The notes beneath the pieces are model-generated. The model saw only the letters and a program-made list of their open reading frames with translations. It was not told where the DNA came from and made no database searches. Shown here in pieces: positions 41,487 to 53,114 of a DNA stretch of 64,000 nucleotides. Numbering within the stretch: the stretch's first letter is position 1; each line of letters starts with the position of its first letter. The position numbers were made by a program, and so were the translations under genes. Source of the DNA: Agapetus fuscipes (lineage: Eukaryota > Arthropoda > Insecta > Trichoptera > Glossosomatidae); NCBI GenBank assembly GCA_951799405.1, contig OX637333.1:14259960-14323959 (forward strand). Direction: 5' to 3'.

Positions 41487-41745
41487 ATTTGTTATGTCCT
41501 TGCATACTTCTTTCATTTCCTCGACATTCATCACTTTCTTCATGCATGCTCTTTCTTCGTTTTTTCTCATTCTGCAGATTCCAGTCATTTGCAATCCGGC
41601 TTATTTGATCAATCTATTTTTTCCTTTGCCTTCCCCTTCCACCCTTATCTATGACATTCCTTTTGTACACTATTTTTGCCAATCCTTCATCTTCCATTCC
41701 TTTTAGCTGCCCAAACCATCTGATCTACTTTCACTCTCATAATCT
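41487..41745 (-). pseudogene. RTE-like LINE fragment, right half of split copy
   Basis: Minus-strand remnants of KRGRGRPRKEWIDQI-type and MKEVCKD-type codons with breaks; continues at 34428-34494 across the Gypsy-like insertion. Confidence 0.7.
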
Positions 41746-41929
41746 TGTTTATACGCCGGTCATTACCAAGTCTTTTCAACGGTACCTACACAATAAAAAT
41801 GTTTTTGTTACTTGGCCCCTTAAACTTTAATTAACTTGGCAGGCAAACATCAAAGCAACCCTAGTAAAAAAACTAAAAAAAACCTAGTAAATAACTAGGA
41901 CTAAACTAACTTTTTTTATTTTTTTATTT

Positions 41930-42290
41930 GTGAAGTGGGATGGAATTCATCAACTCATTTTTATCTGGCCAGAAACAGGTATGCAAATTATCAGTTAAAA
42001 ATTCATAATTTTTTATTTTAAAATGAATGAAGTCTGCAAATGAATCAGCATAGACAAAAATATGACGCCACATGGCTGGGTTGATAGGGAAAAGGCAAAT
42101 AAATAATACGTTGTGTGTTACTAAGGGCCGTAGTCCCATACAAATGTGATGTTTGCCCATTGAGAAAAAGCTCTTTATTAAAATTTGTGCTGACCATATT
42201 AATAATTACCTCATGAGATCTGTTGTACCAGGGTCAAAGCTATCACCAAGGGGCCCGACGGGAATCGAACCAGCGTTGTTTTTATTTTAA
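41930..42290 (-). mobile_element. SINE4 copy
   Basis: Minus strand begins with box B-like CTGGTTCGATTCCCG, then ACCCTGGTACAACAG and a body with CTGGCCAGATAAAA. Matches 44430-44640. Confidence 0.6.
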
Positions 42291-42356
42291 TCACTAGTCA
42301 AAGTTACCGTCCATTAGCAGTTGGCCATAGCGATGATGTACAAATTCCCCACCTTC

Positions 42357-43660
42357 ACGTAAGCAGAAATAAATTGTACAGTGGACTGCACAGGACTTTA
42401 TAGCACAAAATACGGTCATGTTTAGGTCGTAGCCAATTTTCATAACAAAACATTTAGTTGTGTGTAAGTAATGAAGCTAATCTTTTTAAGCAATCGTCTT
42501 TTTGCAGTATTATCATTGATCCCGTTTGTATCAAAACTAAAACTTTGTTTGGTGGGTACCTATACTTTTCATTGATATTTTGGAAAGTTATGATTGATTA
42601 TCATATGGGTACAACTTACTATTTTAAGACTCGTAGCCTAGTATTTTATATTAGGCGTTTTAGTACCAAGAATATTACAATTATTTTTGTATTAAAATTT
42701 GTCACTTTGTATGGTGGCTACACCTTATAATATTTATTTGAAAAAAGTAATGATATGTGTATGTAGGTATATATAAGAGCTTTTCAATTGTAGAACATTA
42801 TTTTTTAGTTAACCCGCTCTCTGCCGGGAAAATTTAAAATATTGTTTTCTCTTGTATGGCAACCCCCAAAACAAAGAGTATTAAGAGGCAATGCTTATTG
42901 TTGTTTTATAGCAATTGATTGAGCGAATTGTTATGTAGGTTTATTTATGGGTATTAGACGTTTTGCTACCAAAAATATTACAATAATTTTTTGTATGAAA
43001 ATTTGTCACTTTGTATGGTGGCTATACTTTATAATATTTTTTTGAAAAAAGTAATGATTCATGTATGTAGGGATATATAAAAGCTTTTCAATTGTAAAAC
43101 ATTATTTTTTAGTTAACCCTTTCTCTGCCGAGAAATTTAAAATTATTTTTTCTCTTGTATGGCAACCCCCAAAACAAAGAAAATTATGAGGCAATAGTTA
43201 TTGTTGTTACATAGCAGTATTATAATTACGATAAGGCAGAAAAAATAAAGAAAATCGTAGGAGCCGTTTTTGAGAAAATCTCATTTGAAACTTTCAGCTG
43301 TTCGGAAGCCATCTTGAATTTTCTAAAATTTGAAAAATGTTTCACTATGAATTATAGTGATAAAAAAGTCTTTTCTGATAAAGTTAAGAAACATAAAAGT
43401 TTTTTGCGTTCTGATGGGTTTTTGTAGCCTTTTAATTTCAATTTTTGATATCATGTAAACGGCACTTTATGTTTTTATTTTCAAAAATTTAATTTAATTT
43501 TTATATAGAATTTGATGTTACGTATAATATTGTAGAACATATCTTTTTTGTCAACGCTTTCACTTCTGAGAAAATCACAATTGTTTATTTTTTTCATATG
43601 GCAACTCATAGACGCAGATTAGCAAAAATGTTGCCATAACTAAATTTGGTAAGAATGTAT
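42357..43660. repeat. Left arm of 1.3-kb inverted repeat (family X)
   Basis: From ACGTAAGCAGAAATAAATTG to AAGAATGTAT. It is the inverse of 49750-51054 at near identity (a 90-residue chance frame is shared with one change). Contains the CTTGTATGGCAACCCCCAAA and ACGGCTCC words of family X, repeated internally. Confidence 0.9.
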
Positions 43661-43844
43661 TAAGGGGGCGCTCTCATGTTGCACCGCGCCGAAAGCTGTC
43701 AAAGTTGCGACCCGTTTCCCCCCATCCCCTTTCGCCTCAGACCGTATGGATTGAGCCCCACAAAATATGCTCGACTTGCTATTGCCGTTTGAAGATTTTT
43801 TTTTACATACGACTTTTGTGGATCTCCCATCACGCAAAAAAAAA
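43661..43844. other. Short unique-looking sequence
   Basis: Starts TTAAGGGGGCGCTCTC, which resembles the inverse of the boundary at 48325-48350 (AGCGCACCCTTAAG); probably the true end of family X. Confidence 0.35.
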
Positions 43845-44170
43845 AACGCAACTAAGCTACACATATAGTGTAACTTCTTGCCTGTGTTATCCCCGAAGGG
43901 GTCACATGTGGCCATTCGGGACCTATTTATTTATACAGGTAAGGGGACCGGCCTTACACCAACAACTTTAGTTGAAGTGGGGTTTTCCCAACTCCCGAGA
44001 GTGCTGGTACTCTTTTTTTGTGAAGGCTGAGTAAACCTTGCCGGTATTTTATTTTGGGGTTTGAAATAAACACCAAAACGGGAAATCATTTCTGACACCC
44101 TCGGTGGGATTCGAACCCGAGCTTTCGGCATGGAATGCAAGCACTCTACCACCTGAGCTATCGACCGGAC
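43845..44170 (-). mobile_element. SINE1 copy
   Basis: Full-length head and body as in 13285-13605, with a poly(A/T) run next to the head. Confidence 0.85.
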
Positions 44171-44234
44171 TATAGGACAGGATTTCTTAAAAAAAAAAAA
44201 AAAATTATAACGCTTTCGTCTTTACATTAAGTGT

Positions 44235-44340
44235 GGCCTGAGCCTCTAGAAAAGTCTCCTCTACTTTTTTCTATCCTTACATACTGATCTCAGTTCATTT
44301 ATATCCATTGCTTCTTCCCATAATTTCCACTTTGTACTTA
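44235..44340 (-). pseudogene. RTE-like LINE 3' scrap
   Basis: Minus strand encodes EEAMDINELRSVCKDRKK, the end of an RTE-like ORF. Confidence 0.55.
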
Positions 44341-44429
44341 TTTTTATCCCGAAAATGTAAGCAGGTAGGTTTATGAATTTGAGATATATTGAACTTTTAT
44401 AAATGGCTACTATAGTATTATTATTTTTA

Positions 44430-44640
44430 TTTTTATTTTTAAATAGATTTGTGGAAAGGAATGCAATCCACCAACCTATTTTACCTGGCCAGTTGTCTTC
44501 ATGCGAAAACAGAAGCTTGTGTGCATGCAACGGCATCTGTTGAACCAGGGTCGAAGTTATCGGCGCGGGATTCGAACCAGCGTTATCCGGTTCCAAATAA
44601 CCTGACTCGATCCCCGCGGCTATAACACCGACATTATATT
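44430..44640 (-). mobile_element. SINE4 copy
   Basis: tRNA-like head with GCTGGTTCGAATCCCGCG, then ACTTCGACCCTGGTTCAAC and AACTGGCCAGGTAAAATAGG. Confidence 0.65.
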
Positions 44641-44744
44641 ACATATTTCATAGTGACATTTGAATAGAGTAACTAATTAAAAGTAGATAAATACATAATA
44701 AAATATTTTGTACCTATTGATATAGATAAGATTAGATTAAAAAG

Positions 44745-45065
44745 CAACTAAGCTACATATATAGTGTGACTTCTTGCCGCGTTATCCCCGAAGGGGTCGC
44801 ATGTGGCGAGTTGAACCTATTTATTTTTACAGGTAAGGGGGCCGGCCTTACGCCAACCACTTCAGTTGAAGTAGGGGTTTCTCAGCTCCCGAGGGGGCTG
44901 GTACTCATTTCTTGTGAAGGCTGAGTAAATCTTGCCGGTATTTTTATTTTGGGGTTTGAAATAAACACCGAAATAGGAAATCATTTCTGACACCCTCCTC
45001 GGTGGGATTCAAACCCGAGCTCACGGGGTAGTATGCGAGCACTCTACCAACTCTGTCGACCGGAA
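44745..45065 (-). mobile_element. SINE1 copy
   Basis: Near full length; head slightly altered (GAGCTCGGGTTTGAATCCC). Confidence 0.85.
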
Positions 45066-45344
45066 AAAAATATATTTTTCTTTTTTAAAAAATGAAATCT
45101 GTGACTATACAGTTACACAGTGCCAACCAAATAAAAACCAGAAAACAAAAAAAAACAATCTGCAAGTAACTATAAACACAAGTCATTATGTCAACAAAAT
45201 GAGTCCTAAGGTAGACAGGGTTTTCTAGGAATCAGCTTAACTTGTCGGACTAATGTATTGTTAATTTCTTTGTTGGTAATTCAAAAGACTCTACCTGAAG
45301 TCTATTATAGATGAGTCGTATAGAATCAAAGGCGGCAATCTAAA

Positions 45345-45510
45345 AATAAATAAATTGACATGAAGGGTCGTGGGTTCGAATCCCCACGGAGTGCAAAGGA
45401 ATATAATTTATATTATTTAAAACAAACCGGTCCGTAGTCCAATGATAACACTTCGGACTCTGAATGAAAGGTTGCGGGTTCGAATGCCAGCGGAGCACAA
45501 AAAATATAGC
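45345..45510 (+). mobile_element. Two tRNA-like SINE heads
   Basis: 45355-45395 has GGGTTCGAATCCCCACGGAG; 45427-45500 is a SINE2 head (CCGGTCCGTAGTCCAATG, GGGTTCGAATGCCAGCGGAG). No bodies follow. Confidence 0.6.
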
Positions 45511-45561
45511 GTTTGGCCAAATTTTAACAATTGATTTAAAAAATGTAATTTGTCGTGTATA

Positions 45562-45805
45562 TTCCTTAACTTATAGGTTGGTATGCGGCTGACCACCCAT
45601 GCTGTAAAAATTGTTCACTTTGCCAATGTCACCCCTGTTTCAGGGAAGGACGACAAGAGTTACAGGGCTTATGTTCATTTGAAATACGGGTTTTTATATT
45701 GTAGGTACACATGCGGCATGTTTAAGCGCGAACTTGTACGTGTCTGCTTGTGAGAATGCATATAATGTGAATCCCCAATGTAACATATCCTTGCAGCTTA
45801 GATAA
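45562..45805 (+). repeat. R3 element
   Basis: Full copy, from CCTTAACTTATAGGTTGG to CTTGCAGCTTAGATAAG. Confidence 0.85.
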
Positions 45806-46040
45806 GATCACTTGGTAAGCATAAGTCATAGAAAAATGTCTTTCAAAAATCGAGAATCCTTTTTATGGGGGTACGTAAAATTTGAACAAAGAACCATTGT
45901 TTAACATATTATCCTATTTCCATTGAAAGACATAATATTACAATGACGACCAAATAGAAAAATATTATAATAAAGTATAGTAAAATATTTTGCACAAAAA
46001 ATTGTCTTTTTTTTCATAATCCTTATAATAGAAATTATTC

Positions 46041-46285
46041 TGGTGATGACCGGTCCGTAGTTCAGTGGTGACATTTCGGACTGGAATGAAATTTGTGGGT
46101 TCGAATCCCGGCGGAGCACAACAAGTATGCCATTTATATTTTCATATTTGCTCTTCGCTGGGTTGAAAAATTTATAAACCTTTACCCATGACCGGTAACC
46201 AAAGCTCCATCCCGCCTTACAGCAACTGGGTCTTGCTTGAGAATTGGCACTTTGTAGCGACGACGACCAAGCTCGTAAAAAGGTT
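46041..46285 (+). mobile_element. SINE2 copy
   Basis: tRNA-like head (CCGGTCCGTAGTTCAGTGG, GGGTTCGAATCCCGGCGGAG), body with TTTGCTCTTCGCTGGGTTG and ACTGGGTCTTGCTTGAG; lacks the last part of the 3' tail. Confidence 0.8.
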
Positions 46286-46299
46286 GATAGCTCTATAAT

Positions 46300-46535
46300 C
46301 TATAATCTAAGTTGCAAGGATATATTATCATTTAAAGCCCTCAGATGTATGCCCACAAACCAACACATGTAGTTTGCGCTTACAAATGCTGAATGTGTTC
46401 TTACAAATAAAATCCAAACCTCAAATGAACATAAGCCCCACAACTTTTGTCGACCTTCCCTGACACATTGGCAAAGTGAACCATTTTTCACAGTATGGGT
46501 GGTCAGCCTCATACCAACCTATAAGTCAAGGAATC
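46300..46535 (-). repeat. R3 element
   Basis: Inverse copy; tail (ATAGATT)n at 46291-46310. Confidence 0.85.
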
Positions 46536-46790
46536 ACTCAATTGGTAAAATGCTTGCATTCCATGCCGAGAGCAAGGGTTCGATCGCAAGATTTACTCAG
46601 CCTTCACAAGAAATGAGCACCAGCCGGAGGTTGGAAAACCCCTACTTCAACTGAAACTGGTTGGTGTGAGGCCGGCCTCCTTACCTGTAAAAATAAATAG
46701 GTCCCGAATCGCCACATGCGACCCTTTCGAGGTTAACGCAGGCAAGAAGTTACACCATATGTGCAGCTTAGTTGTGTTTATTCTAAGGTG
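46536..46790 (+). mobile_element. SINE1 copy with internal deletion
   Basis: Head joined directly to the ACTCAGCCTTCACAAG segment; ~60 bp of body missing. Confidence 0.75.
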
Positions 46791-46889
46791 ATGCGAAACA
46801 CTCCTCAAGAGCCGAACTTTACCGTCGCTATGGAATGCACCTATTCTCAAGAAAGCCCCTATTACTGTGGAGCTGTAGGCTTAAAAAAA

Positions 46890-47190
46890 ATAGGCTGATT
46901 TATTTGGTGAGCGCTGTTTTTGTGTGAATCACACCTCAAGAGCCCTCTGCGAGCTTGGTCGTCGCTATAGAAATCGCCAATTCTTAAGCAAGACCCAGTT
47001 GTTGTAAGGTTGGATGGACCTTTTGATGACCGGTCTTTGGTAAAGGTTTATGAATTTTTTCAACCAGCGAAAGCAAATTTGAAAATATAAATGGTATATT
47101 TTTTGTGCTTCGCCGGGATTTGAGCCCACAACCTTCGGGTTACGAGTCCGAAGCGTTACCATTTGAACTACGGACCGGTCAATTTTACCA
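46890..47190 (-). mobile_element. SINE2, full length
   Basis: Minus strand: head, body and 3' tail CTCTTGAGGTGTG...AACAGCGCTCACCAAATAAATCA. Confidence 0.85.
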
Positions 47191-47257
47191 ATAAATAAAA
47201 TTAACACACAAAAACAGCGCTCACCAATAAATCATCCTTATATTATTATTATTATTT

Positions 47258-47492
47258 GGTATGAGGCTGACCACCCATACTGTAAAAAATGGTTTACTTT
47301 GCCAATATGTCACCCCTGTTTCAGGGAAGGTCGGCAAGAATTGCAGGGCTTATGTTCATTTGAGATTGGGTTTTTTTATACTGTAGGTCCATATGCGGCA
47401 TGTGTGAGTGTAAAATTATGCGTGTCTGCTTGTGGGAATGCATTTAATATGAATCTGAAATGATACATATATTTGCAACTTAGATTTAGATG
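47258..47492 (+). repeat. R3 element
   Basis: Nearly full copy ending CAACTTAGATTTAGATG. Confidence 0.85.
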
Positions 47493-48346
47493 TGCGTTTT
47501 GAACCTATTTGACCACATACAATTGCTTTGTGTTTACAAACAATACTAATAAAAGAAAGAAAACTTTCCGACTTCAAAGTTTTAATGTGTTATTTTCAAT
47601 ATTTATTCGTATTTTTTTACGCTCGTATCGCAGCAGACGAGGAGATAGTTTTTGTAATACACATTGTCTTTAACCCATATGCTCTGCGTGTGTGAGGGAG
47701 AAGTACCGTGCGGTAGAGAGGTTGGACAAGCAAGCGGCACAGATCCCACGTCCGAGCCCCTTGAAGAACAAAGGGAGACTGATTCATTTTGAACAGAATT
47801 TTAAAGGTTTGCGAAATAAAGAAAAAATCCATGAATAAAAATATTTTGACTATTTGTTTTGTTGTTATAGGTTTAAAAAAGACTTTATCTACATGGGATT
47901 TTTTTCATTTTTTTTTTTAAACATTGAATGTTGGAAAAAAACGTGTACGAAAAATACAAAAAAAAAAGAAATTTTGCAATATTCAAAAGGTAAAATAATG
48001 AAAACAATATCAAATTTCAAAAAAGTAATCTGATCATGCCTTCAACAAACTCTTTTAAAATTATTCTATCATAGAAAAAATTAAGATTTTTTTTTTGTTT
48101 TTGGAGGATATGCTTTTTAGCAAAGCTCTTTCCGCAACTAGCAAAAACAAGTCCAGATTAAGCTTTGATTTATATACGTAAATAATTTATTTGACTTTTG
48201 AAAAAAATATGATATATAGTATAAATGTTGATTAATCTTATGTAATTTTTTGAAATATTAATTTATGTCTTAATGATGCTCTAAAAAAATAAATGAAAAC
48301 ATACTTTAAAAAAAAAAATCTTGAATATGCGTGGAGCGCACCCTTA
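47493..48346. other. No gene recognised
   Basis: AT-rich, many poly(A) and poly(T) runs. Confidence 0.4.
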
Positions 48347-49749
48347 AGCAACTACTTTACTGAAAATTAAAAAAAAATCATTAGAGCCGTTTTTGAGAAA
48401 ATCGCATTTGAAGTTTTCTCCTCTTTGGAAGCCATCTTGAATTCTCAAAATAGTGAAAAACAAATTATAGTGCAAAGAAGTTTATACATTTTTCTTTCTT
48501 GTGAACCTAAAAAAAGTTGTACAAAATTGCGTTTTTATGGGTCTTTTTAATATTTTCGATGAAAATTTTGAGATCGTGTAAACGGTACTTTAAGTAAAAA
48601 AATTTTTAAAGTATTCTTTAAATTTTTGTAGAAACTGTCACTTCGTTTTTTCCCAATCATACTTCTTAGATAGTCCATTTCTACTGTATGGACTTTACTA
48701 ATTTCCCTTTCACTCACCGTCCAGGCTTCACTTCCATACATCAAGGTTGGCACTAGTATACCACCGTGCACCGCCAATCTAACATTTTTTGAGAGATTTT
48801 GGTTCCTGGCGATGCAAGCGGTCGCACCCAGTACACACCTGCCTTTCATTATTCTTCTTTCAAATTCACCGGCCATTCTTCCATCTTTTTCAAACTTACT
48901 TCCCAAATATACAAACTCATTTACAACATCAACATTCATTCCATTAATTTTAAATTCATAATTCATATTTTCATCATCTCTTTCAAAAATCAAAACTTTC
49001 GTCTTTCTTGCATTCAACTTCAAATTATTACCTTTCAAAGCTTCGTTCAATCTAGAGAGCATCATTTGCAATTCCACTGCTGAATCAGATACAAGGACTG
49101 CATCATCCGCATACAGTAGAACGCTTACTTTGCTCTCTCCTATCATTAATCCACAATCATCAAGTCTAGCATCTCGAACACACTTGTCCATGACTATGTT
49201 AAATAGCCATGGGCTCATCACACATCCTTGCCTTACACCCTTAAAAACTTCAAACCATTCACTATACTCACCATCAATACGAATGCAGGCCATACTATCG
49301 TCGTTGCTTAAATTGTCGCGAAGAAAATTTGTTATGGCAACACTCTTCCCAACCTGCGTCTATGAGTTGCCATATGAAAGAAAAAAACGAAATTGATTAT
49401 CTCGGAAATGGCTGGGTTGACAAAAAAAAAATGTTCTAAAATATTACGCGCAATATTAATTTCTACAAAAATTTAAAGAATACTATAAATTTTTTTTTAC
49501 TTAAAGTACCGTTTACATGATCTCAAAATTTTCATCGAAAATATTAAAAAGACCCATAATAACGCAATTTTGTAAAACTTTTTTTAGATTCACAAGAAAG
49601 AAAAAATTATAAACTTCTTTGACCTATAATTTGTTTTTCACTATTTTGAGAATTCAAGATGGCTTCCAAAGAGGAGAAAACTTCAAATGCGATTTTCTCA
49701 AAAACGGCTCCGACGATTTTTTTTAAATTTTCAGTAAAGTAGTTGCTTG
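48347..49749. repeat. Inner palindrome of family X with LINE fragment in the loop
   Basis: 48347-48640 is the inverse of 49461-49749 (shared words AAGCAACTACTTTACTG, CCGTTTTTGAGAAAATCGC, GAAGCCATCTTGAATT). The loop holds an RTE-like fragment. The right arm is contiguous with the outer arm starting at 49750. Confidence 0.85.
48640..49293 (-). pseudogene. RTE-like reverse transcriptase fragment
   Basis: Minus strand: IRIDGEYSEWFEVFKGVRQG, MSPWLFNIVMD, VLLYADDAVLVSDS, FVYLGSKFEKDGRMA, LVPTLMYGSEAWTV, MDYLRSMIGKK. Related to LINE A but from another copy. Both ends are cut within the palindrome loop. Confidence 0.85.
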
Positions 49750-51054
49750 ATACATTCTTATCAAATTTAGTTATGGCAACATTTTTACTAATCTGCGTCT
49801 ATGAGTTGCCATATGAAAAAAATAAACAATTGTGATTTTCTCAGAATTGAAAGCGTTGACAAAAAAGATATGTTCTACAATATTATACGTAACATCAAAT
49901 TCTATATAAAAATTAAATAAAATTTTTGAAAATAAAAACATAAAGGGCCGTTTACATGATATCAAAAATTTAAATTAAAAGGCTACAAAAACCCATCAGA
50001 ACGCAAAAAACTTTTATGTTTCTTAACTTTATCAGAAAAAACTTTCTTATCACTATAATTCATATTGAAACATTTTTCAAATTTTAGAAAATTCAAGATG
50101 ACTTCCGAACAGCTGAAAATTTCAAATGAGATTTTCTCAAAAACGGCTCCTACGATTTTCTTTATTTTTTTTGCATAATCGTCATTATAATACTGCTATG
50201 TTACAACAATAATCATTGCCTCATAATTTTCTGTGTTTTGGGGGTTGCCATACAAGAGAAAAAAATAATTAAAAATTTCTCGGCAGAGAAAGGGTTAACT
50301 AAAAAATAATGTTGTACAATTGAAAAGCTTTTATATATACCTACATACATGAATCATTACTTTTTTCAAAAAAATATTGTAAAGTATAGCCACCATACAA
50401 AGTGACAAATTTTCATACAAAAAATTATTGTAATATTTTTGGTAGCAAAACGTCTAATACCCATAAATAAACCTACATAACAATTCGCTCAATCAATTGC
50501 TATATAACAACAATAAACATTGCCTCTTAATACTCTTTGTTTTGGGGGTTGCCATACAAGAGAAAACAATATTTTAAATTTTCCCGGCAGAGAGCGGGTT
50601 AACTAAAAAATAATGTTCTACAATTGAAAAGCTCTTATATATACCTACATACACATATCATTACTTTTTTCAAATAAATATTATAAGGTGTAGCCACCAT
50701 ACAAAGTGACAAATTTTAATACAAAAATAATTGTAATATTCTTGGTACTAAAACGCCTAATATAAAATACTAGGCTACGAGTCTTAAAATAGTAAGTTGT
50801 ACCCATATGATAATCAATCATAACTTTCCAAAATATCAATGAAAAGTATAGGTACCCACCAAACAAAGTGTTAGTTTTGATACAAACGGGATCAATGATA
50901 ATACTGCAAAAAGACGATTGCTTAAAAAGATTAGCTTCATTACTTACACACAACTAAATGTTTTGTTATGAAAATTGGCTATGACCTAAACATGACCGTA
51001 TTTTGTGCTATAAAGTCCTGTGCAGTCCACTGTACAATTTATTTCTGCTTACGT
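49750..51054. repeat. Right arm of 1.3-kb inverted repeat (family X)
   Basis: Inverse of 42357-43660. It ends 87 bp before gene B exon 2. Confidence 0.9.
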
Positions 51055-51141
51055 GTATATTGGAACTTTATTTTTCAAGATTTCAGAGGAATCATCATTG
51101 TTTTTTTTTTAACTGTAGTTTATTATTTTTTTCCCTTGTAG

Positions 51142-51287
51142 CGGTTGGCCCCCTGCTGCCGCAGATGAATGTGTTTGGGAAGCAGTTGGGGGCCAGCCCT
51201 GTGGTCATGGGGGCTGTGACTGCCATTCTGCCTGTCCTGTGGGCCATGGCTAAGCCAATTGCCGGCTTTCTGGCTGACTACTTCCAG
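51142..51287 (+). CDS. MFSD6-like gene B, exon 2
   Basis: Acceptor CCCTTGTAG, donor CAG|GTAATC. Encodes VGPLLPQMNVFGKQLGAS, then VVMGAVTAILPVLWAMAKPI and AGFLADYFQ: end of TM1, the loop and TM2 with the facilitator-type G-x-L-A-D motif. Phase 1 in, 0 out. Near-identical in layout to gene A exon 2 (5529-5674). Confidence 0.95.
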
Positions 51288-51570
51288 GTAATCCAACCAT
51301 TCCAATATTTAAGATTATCCAATAGATAGCACTGATTCAAAAGGTGACAGTTTGCGCCGCGACTGGACTCAGGGCAGGAGAAATACTAGAGACAGTAGAG
51401 TATTGAAGATTTTAATGATTTTTTTTGGGGGTGGAGACTATCGCCCTCTACATAATTTTCGCCCCCCGAAGAGCCTAAATCGCCCCCATGTTAGGAATAA
51501 CTTCACCACACTACAGACCTGTCAATGTACTTTGTGTTGCAGACCACTTTGAAAATAATTGTTTTTGCAG

Positions 51571-51750
51571 AGCACGAGGAAGCTGATCTTCACATCCTTC
51601 ATTGTGGGAATGAGCGCCTCCTTTTGTGGCCTCTACTTCCTGCCGGGCCGACCTCCCGAATCAGCACACCACCAAGTCCTCACATTCTCAGCTGTTCCGC
51701 GCCACAAGTACACCATCACACCCACAAATGACCTGCCATGTGATGACAAG
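51571..51750 (+). CDS. MFSD6-like gene B, exon 3
   Basis: 180 nt, phase 0/0; acceptor TTTTTGCAG, donor AAG|GTAAAG. Encodes STRKLIFTSFIVGMSASFCG and LYFLPGRPP (TM3), then a soluble segment ending PTNDLPCDDK, the start of the large loop typical of this family. Confidence 0.9.
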
Positions 51751-52107
51751 GTAAAGAAACACTTGTACTCACACCCAAATTCACTTGCACGATAGGGTAA
51801 ATTTTTCTTTCTTTCATAAAATGACAGATTATAGTTTTAGAAACGCATCTGCGGTTTTAAAAATGAAGAAATAGGGTAACCCGACCAGTGAAGGAACAGT
51901 TAAAGATTTTAACAGATTCAAAATTAATTATCTCTGAAATAAAATTTAGTAATTGGACATATATGTATTTATACCAAAAGAATTCTTGGATGGTGTAGAA
52001 GCTAAACACCAAATTATGATAAACAAATTACTATTCAATCGACTGAAACAATATTAAACAAAAAAAAATGTAAAAAGTCCCAGTGAATAAGCACCTCTGA
52101 CCAGTAA

Positions 52108-52672
52108 GGGCCGTTCTTATAAACGTTGGACTAAATATCCGTAAGTAAATCCTCATTTTACTAACGGATGGACGTTAACGGACTGATCTTACCGATGGTC
52201 GTCTTATAAAGCTTTTTTAACCGTCCGTTAGTTCTCAAGAATGCACTCGTATTTTTGATGATTTTTTGCGTGCATTCATGAACATAATATGTCATCTGTT
52301 TGCTGTCAGAGAAGAAACATAACCTAAAGTTGCGTATGACAAACACGAAAACGACTGATACAGCCCTATTTTAATGAATTCTCTATCACTGTCGGAAGAA
52401 ATTATCTTCAACAGGATAGAGCGTAGAAGTCCAATGGCACGCCAAACTCACTGCAAAAAAAGAATGCTTTGACAGCTGACCTAACCTCAAACCTTAACAA
52501 ACCGACCGGTATCTACCTGGAAACCGGGGGTCGTCGGTTAGATCCGCCGGTAAAATTAAACCGAAAATTTACAAACGAATTGTTATAATACAGAAAAACG
52601 AAATTTGTACCAAGTTTCGGTTTATTAGATTTGACATTTAACAAACGGATGTTTATAAGATCGGCCCTTAAT
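52108..52672. mobile_element. MITE nested in pogo-like element
   Basis: Ends TAAGGGCCGTTCTTATAAAC and the inverse of TAAGGGCCGATCTTATAAAC. GGTCCG/CGGACC-like short repeats inside. Probably Harbinger-type. Confidence 0.7.
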
Positions 52673-53114
52673 AAAGTAATTAAAACCCAGTGAAGAAACA
52701 AGTTGGTATTCAAATAAATAGAACACTGATTACCTTTAAACACAAATCTTTTATCCAACTAAAATGTATTAAAAGTTAGATACATTGTGGTATCCTACCT
52801 ACTAGGAAAAAGTAAAGAACCCTCTAAGTTTCAATATTTTAATCTAAATTTTGAAATTATAAAATGTAAAAGTTAAACCGAATATTGAATTACTTTACTT
52901 TAGTTCTTCTTTAGACTTATTAACTAAAAAAGATTGAATCAGATTTAAAAACACAACTTATCTGATCCAACTCTGTAAGGTAACCAATAGGCTACTTTAA
53001 ACAGTTTTTTTGTACTTCTCCATCTCGGGTATAAAGTAAACTCCTGACAACCTAGAAGATGTTGCAGATACGAGTTGTGGAGGTTGTATTATTTATTGTA
53101 TTTGGCTCTTAAAA

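Noticed and set aside
42458..42730. 90-residue open frame duplicated at 50681-50953
   Set aside because: The duplication is explained by the 1.3-kb inverted repeat; composition is that of AT-rich non-coding repeat.
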